A stretch of 42,549 bases of DNA from Levilactobacillus koreensis JCM 16448 (GTDB lineage Bacteria; Bacillota; Bacilli; Lactobacillales; Lactobacillaceae). A program made the position numbers and the translations under genes. Every line of letters begins with the position of its first letter. Position 1 is the first letter of the stretch. The notes beneath the pieces are model-generated. The model searched no databases and was not told where the DNA came from. It was given only the letters and a program-made list of their open reading frames with translations. Below, in pieces: positions 40,528-42,549 of this stretch. The stretch lies in NCBI RefSeq assembly GCF_001435525.1, contig NZ_AZDP01000102.1:1-42549 (forward strand), in the 5' to 3' direction.

Positions 40528-41296
40528 CGTTGAGCGCTAACTTTACTGACGCTTAGCCTAGGCTCTGGATTTTACGTTGGGGCCACTCAATTTCGATTGA
40601 AATTGTCATTGTCGTTGGGCAGTCAGCAGATGGCTTTTCAATTTACAAAATGCGTTTCATAGGCACTAACCGTTAGCAGATTCTCGAAAATAGCGTGCCC
40701 TACTGAATCCTAGTAGGCGCATGCTTTTTATGTTGACCAGCGTTTGGTAAGTTGGCGAGATAACAAAGCAGATTCTTCCGTTCCATGGTCATTAGGTGTT
40801 ACCCTTTTCAGTAGAGGGTATCGACTAGCGGAACTGCTAACTGTGACTTCAGCCAGTAGCTTCCATTAAGTGATTTCTACACTGAATAGATTTACGGATG
40901 AAATATATCTTTATAGGGTGTCGCTGGTAGGCTTGGCGCATTTCCAGAAAGAACCGAGAAACGCCACTATATCAGCATTATTGGTCAACGTTTACCTTAA
41001 TTTTGAGTAGACTTGCTGCCAATAAAATAGCTAACCAAGTCAAAATGTATAAACCCTGACACTTAATATTACAGATAAGTTACAGGGGACACCAACATTT
41101 AATCTATTTGCAAACACCGCCAGTAAAGCCCATAGCACTCGTTATTAGCACCGTAATATTACGCATAAAGCCCAATGTGGCGGTTGTCGGCAGAGCCAAT
41201 CATGTATATAGTTGATAACGGATATTATCGACTGAGCAACCGCTAGCACACGGCTGTCGTAATTAAACTAGAAGAAAGATATGAGGGATGATCAGG
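40528..41296. other. Gene-free stretch of about 770 bases
   Basis: No frame with a ribosome site is seen on either strand. It contains a terminator at 40691-40730 with no gene ahead of it except the regulator 370 bases upstream, and a loose inverted repeat AACACCGCCA (41112-41121 region) with TGGCGGTT (about 41179-41186). Base composition is more AT-rich than nearby genes. It could hold a decayed gene, a small RNA or a long 3' region. Confidence 0.45.
40691..40730 (+). terminator. Orphan terminator downstream of R1-G
   Basis: AGCGTGCCCTACT and AGTAGGCGCATGCT form a 13-bp stem with one wobble and one bulge, followed by TTTTTATG. It may end the regulator message, which would then include R1-G, or an unannotated small RNA. 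Confidence 0.8.
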
Positions 41297-42397
41297 GTGA
41301 AAATGCATAAAGTAGTTTTAACCGCACTGGCCACACTGGGGGCAGTCGGAATTTTCGGCATGTCAACGACCACGGCTTCAGCTGCCAGTTCCAACGTCAA
41401 CGATTATATTAATAGTCAGGACATCACGCCGGCAAAAGTCACAAAGAATGTTTGGGGTGGATTTCCAAAGTACAAGTATCGAAATGGTAAAGCTAAACCT
41501 GAAGGGGTCGTCATTCATGAAACGGCCAACCCTTCTTCAACCATTTACAACGAAATTGCCTACATGAAGCGTAATTACAACAACGCCTTCGTTCACAGCT
41601 TTGTCGATGCTTCTAGCATCATCAACATCGCCAATACCGACTACCTCTCATGGGGTGTCGGCTATCCAGGTAACGCCCGTTTTCTCCAATTTGAACAGGT
41701 CGAAGTCCACAGCAAGTCTGCCTTCGCCCACGAAATTGCGAACGCCGCATGGTATACCGCTTATCTGTTAGATGAATACAACTTGAAGCCTAACGATGCT
41801 GCCTACGACGGTAAGGGAACGGTTTGGTCCCACGGTTCCGTTGCGAAATACCTCGGTGGCTCTACCCATACCGATCCCGTTGGCTACTACGCTAGCGCCG
41901 GGAGCAAGTATTTCGGGCAAAAGTACACCATGGCTATGTTCTATCAAATGGTCAAGAAGTACTACAACAGCATTAACCTGACCCACACGAAGTTAATGGC
42001 TGCCAACTACACTGGTGTTGACCAGCAGGCACAGCTAAGCAACAAGTACAAGAAGTACTACCTGTACAACCACGTCAAGGGTTCCAACAAGAACGCCAAG
42101 CGTCAAAGTTGGTCTAAGATTTCGCCTAAGGTTGGCAAGACCTACTACATCGACATGACCGCTAAGAAGAGCAACGGGTCAATGTGGTACCGCATCCGTC
42201 CATCTAAGGACAGTGCTAAGCGTTACTGGGTCTACTCTGGTAACCTGACCAACATCACCGACGTTGTGACGGCAACCGCCACGAGCGCCAGTGCTTCTAG
42301 TGAGTCCGCGGCCACCTCTTCCAGCGTTGCTAGTTCCAGTAGCAGTGTCGTTGAAAGCAGCGCAACCAGTACCAGCAGTGCTAGCAGTAGCAACTAA
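41297..42397 (+). CDS. Secreted N-acetylmuramoyl-L-alanine amidase (366 aa)
   Basis: A peptidoglycan hydrolase that cuts between muramic acid and the stem peptide. Signal peptide (about 1-30, ending ASA-AS), then an Amidase_2 domain with zinc ligands His74 (VVIHETAN), His191 and Asp193 (THTDP). A SH3/GW-like module (about 240-320, YLYNHVKGSNKNAKRQSW) likely binds the wall. The last 44 residues (323-366) are almost only Ser, Ala, Thr and Val, like the AST-type regions that are O-glycosylated in lactobacillar autolysins. The start is GTG at 41297, 9 bases after GAGGG; ATG at 41288 touches the site. Terminator follows. Confidence 0.9.
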   Translation: MKMHKVVLTALATLGAVGIFGMSTTTASAASSNVNDYINSQDITPAKVTKNVWGGFPKYKYRNGKAKPEGVVIHETANPSSTIYNEIAYMKRNYNNAFVHSFVDASSIINIANTDYLSWGVGYPGNARFLQFEQVEVHSKSAFAHEIANAAWYTAYLLDEYNLKPNDAAYDGKGTVWSHGSVAKYLGGSTHTDPVGYYASAGSKYFGQKYTMAMFYQMVKKYYNSINLTHTKLMAANYTGVDQQAQLSNKYKKYYLYNHVKGSNKNAKRQSWSKISPKVGKTYYIDMTAKKSNGSMWYRIRPSKDSAKRYWVYSGNLTNITDVVTATATSASASSESAATSSSVASSSSSVVESSATSTSSASSSN

Positions 42398-42406
42398 ATT
42401 CTAACG

Positions 42407-42447
42407 TGAAACGGCTCGCCCATAAGTTGTATGGGGAGCCGTTTTTT
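42407..42447 (+). terminator. Terminator of the amidase gene
   Basis: AAACGGCTCGCCCAT and ATGGGGAGCCGTTT form a 14-bp stem with one mismatch, followed by TTTTTTTG. Confidence 0.95.
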
Positions 42448-42477
42448 TGTGCTTTTAAGACCTTAAAGATTGATGAA

Positions 42478-42549
42478 ATTGTCGCACTGCGGATGCCAGG
42501 GATTCCGCCTGCTGTGGGGACGCTTCGGACTGAGAAGCGGTCCTCTCGC
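42478..42549 (+). repeat. Structured repeat R1, copy H (cut by window end)
   Basis: The first 72 bases match copy G closely (CGCACTGCGG, TGCCAGGGATTCCGCC, TGCTGTGGGGACGCTTCGGA). Helix 4 is complete (GGAC/GTCC). The rest lies beyond the window. It is in the sense of the amidase gene but downstream of its terminator. Confidence 0.85.

Noticed and set aside
1-42549. CRISPR array
   Set aside because: R1 and R2 are long, dispersed and structured; there are no short regularly spaced direct repeats with unique spacers.

Overview
The window looks like a chromosomal segment of a lactobacillus (Lactobacillaceae, Bacillota): moderate GC, strong AGGAGG-type ribosome binding sites, frequent GTG and TTG starts, many small secreted or membrane proteins, a Ser-rich cell-wall amidase, and family members typical of Levilactobacillus/Lactiplantibacillus-like species. 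This assignment comes from gene content and sequence style, not from a marker gene. Most of the window is housekeeping transport and envelope biology, broken up by decayed genes and by two families of structured intergenic repeats.

Layout. 1-4400: small membrane peptide, small HTH-like protein, then a minus-strand run (repeat-barrel protein, membrane/coiled-coil protein, zinc-ribbon protein, macrodomain hydrolase) and an L-asparaginase. 4600-9110: first structured repeat (R1-A), a 51-aa peptide, a guanine riboswitch controlling a xanthine-type NCS2 permease, a NatAB-like ABC exporter and tRNA-Ala(CGC). 9390-12630: a zone of decay, with an HxlR regulator divergent from a frameshifted NAD(P)H oxidoreductase, a GNAT gene with an in-frame amber codon, an intact glycerol facilitator, an ASCH protein, and remnants of a P-loop kinase and an ABC permease. 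12820-21360: potABCD (+) and pstSCAB (-) converge on an R1 pair (B/C) around a terminator; pstS has Pho-box-like repeats and an intra-operon terminator. 21480-23465: small genes, an AT-rich patch with two tiny membrane proteins, and an HPr-like protein without the active-site histidine. 23590-28190: a second R1 pair (D/E) in front of a tightly overlapped three-gene operon (nuclease-helicase fusion, PD-(D/E)XK protein, sce7725/beta-like protein), the best candidate for an uncharacterised nucleic-acid or defence system. 28280-36320: lactonase, GNAT-like protein, two copies of a second structured repeat (R2), three secreted paralogues and a large SH3-like/metallophosphoesterase protein without signal peptide. 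36330-42549: APC permease, two VIT1/CCC1-type metal transporters with an MntR-like operator, a divergent Fur/PerR regulator, a long non-coding stretch, and a secreted amidase followed by a truncated R1 copy.

The most unusual signal is R1, a roughly 190-nt element in eight places (4604, 16917, 17294, 23592, 23984, 36284 as a remnant, 40341, 42478). Four helices are preserved by compensatory changes while their sequence drifts. Five copies lie just 3' of a gene and in the same sense as it. R2 (28628 and 30451) is a second, unrelated covarying fold of about 120 nt. Together they suggest families of dispersed structured RNAs or small non-autonomous elements.
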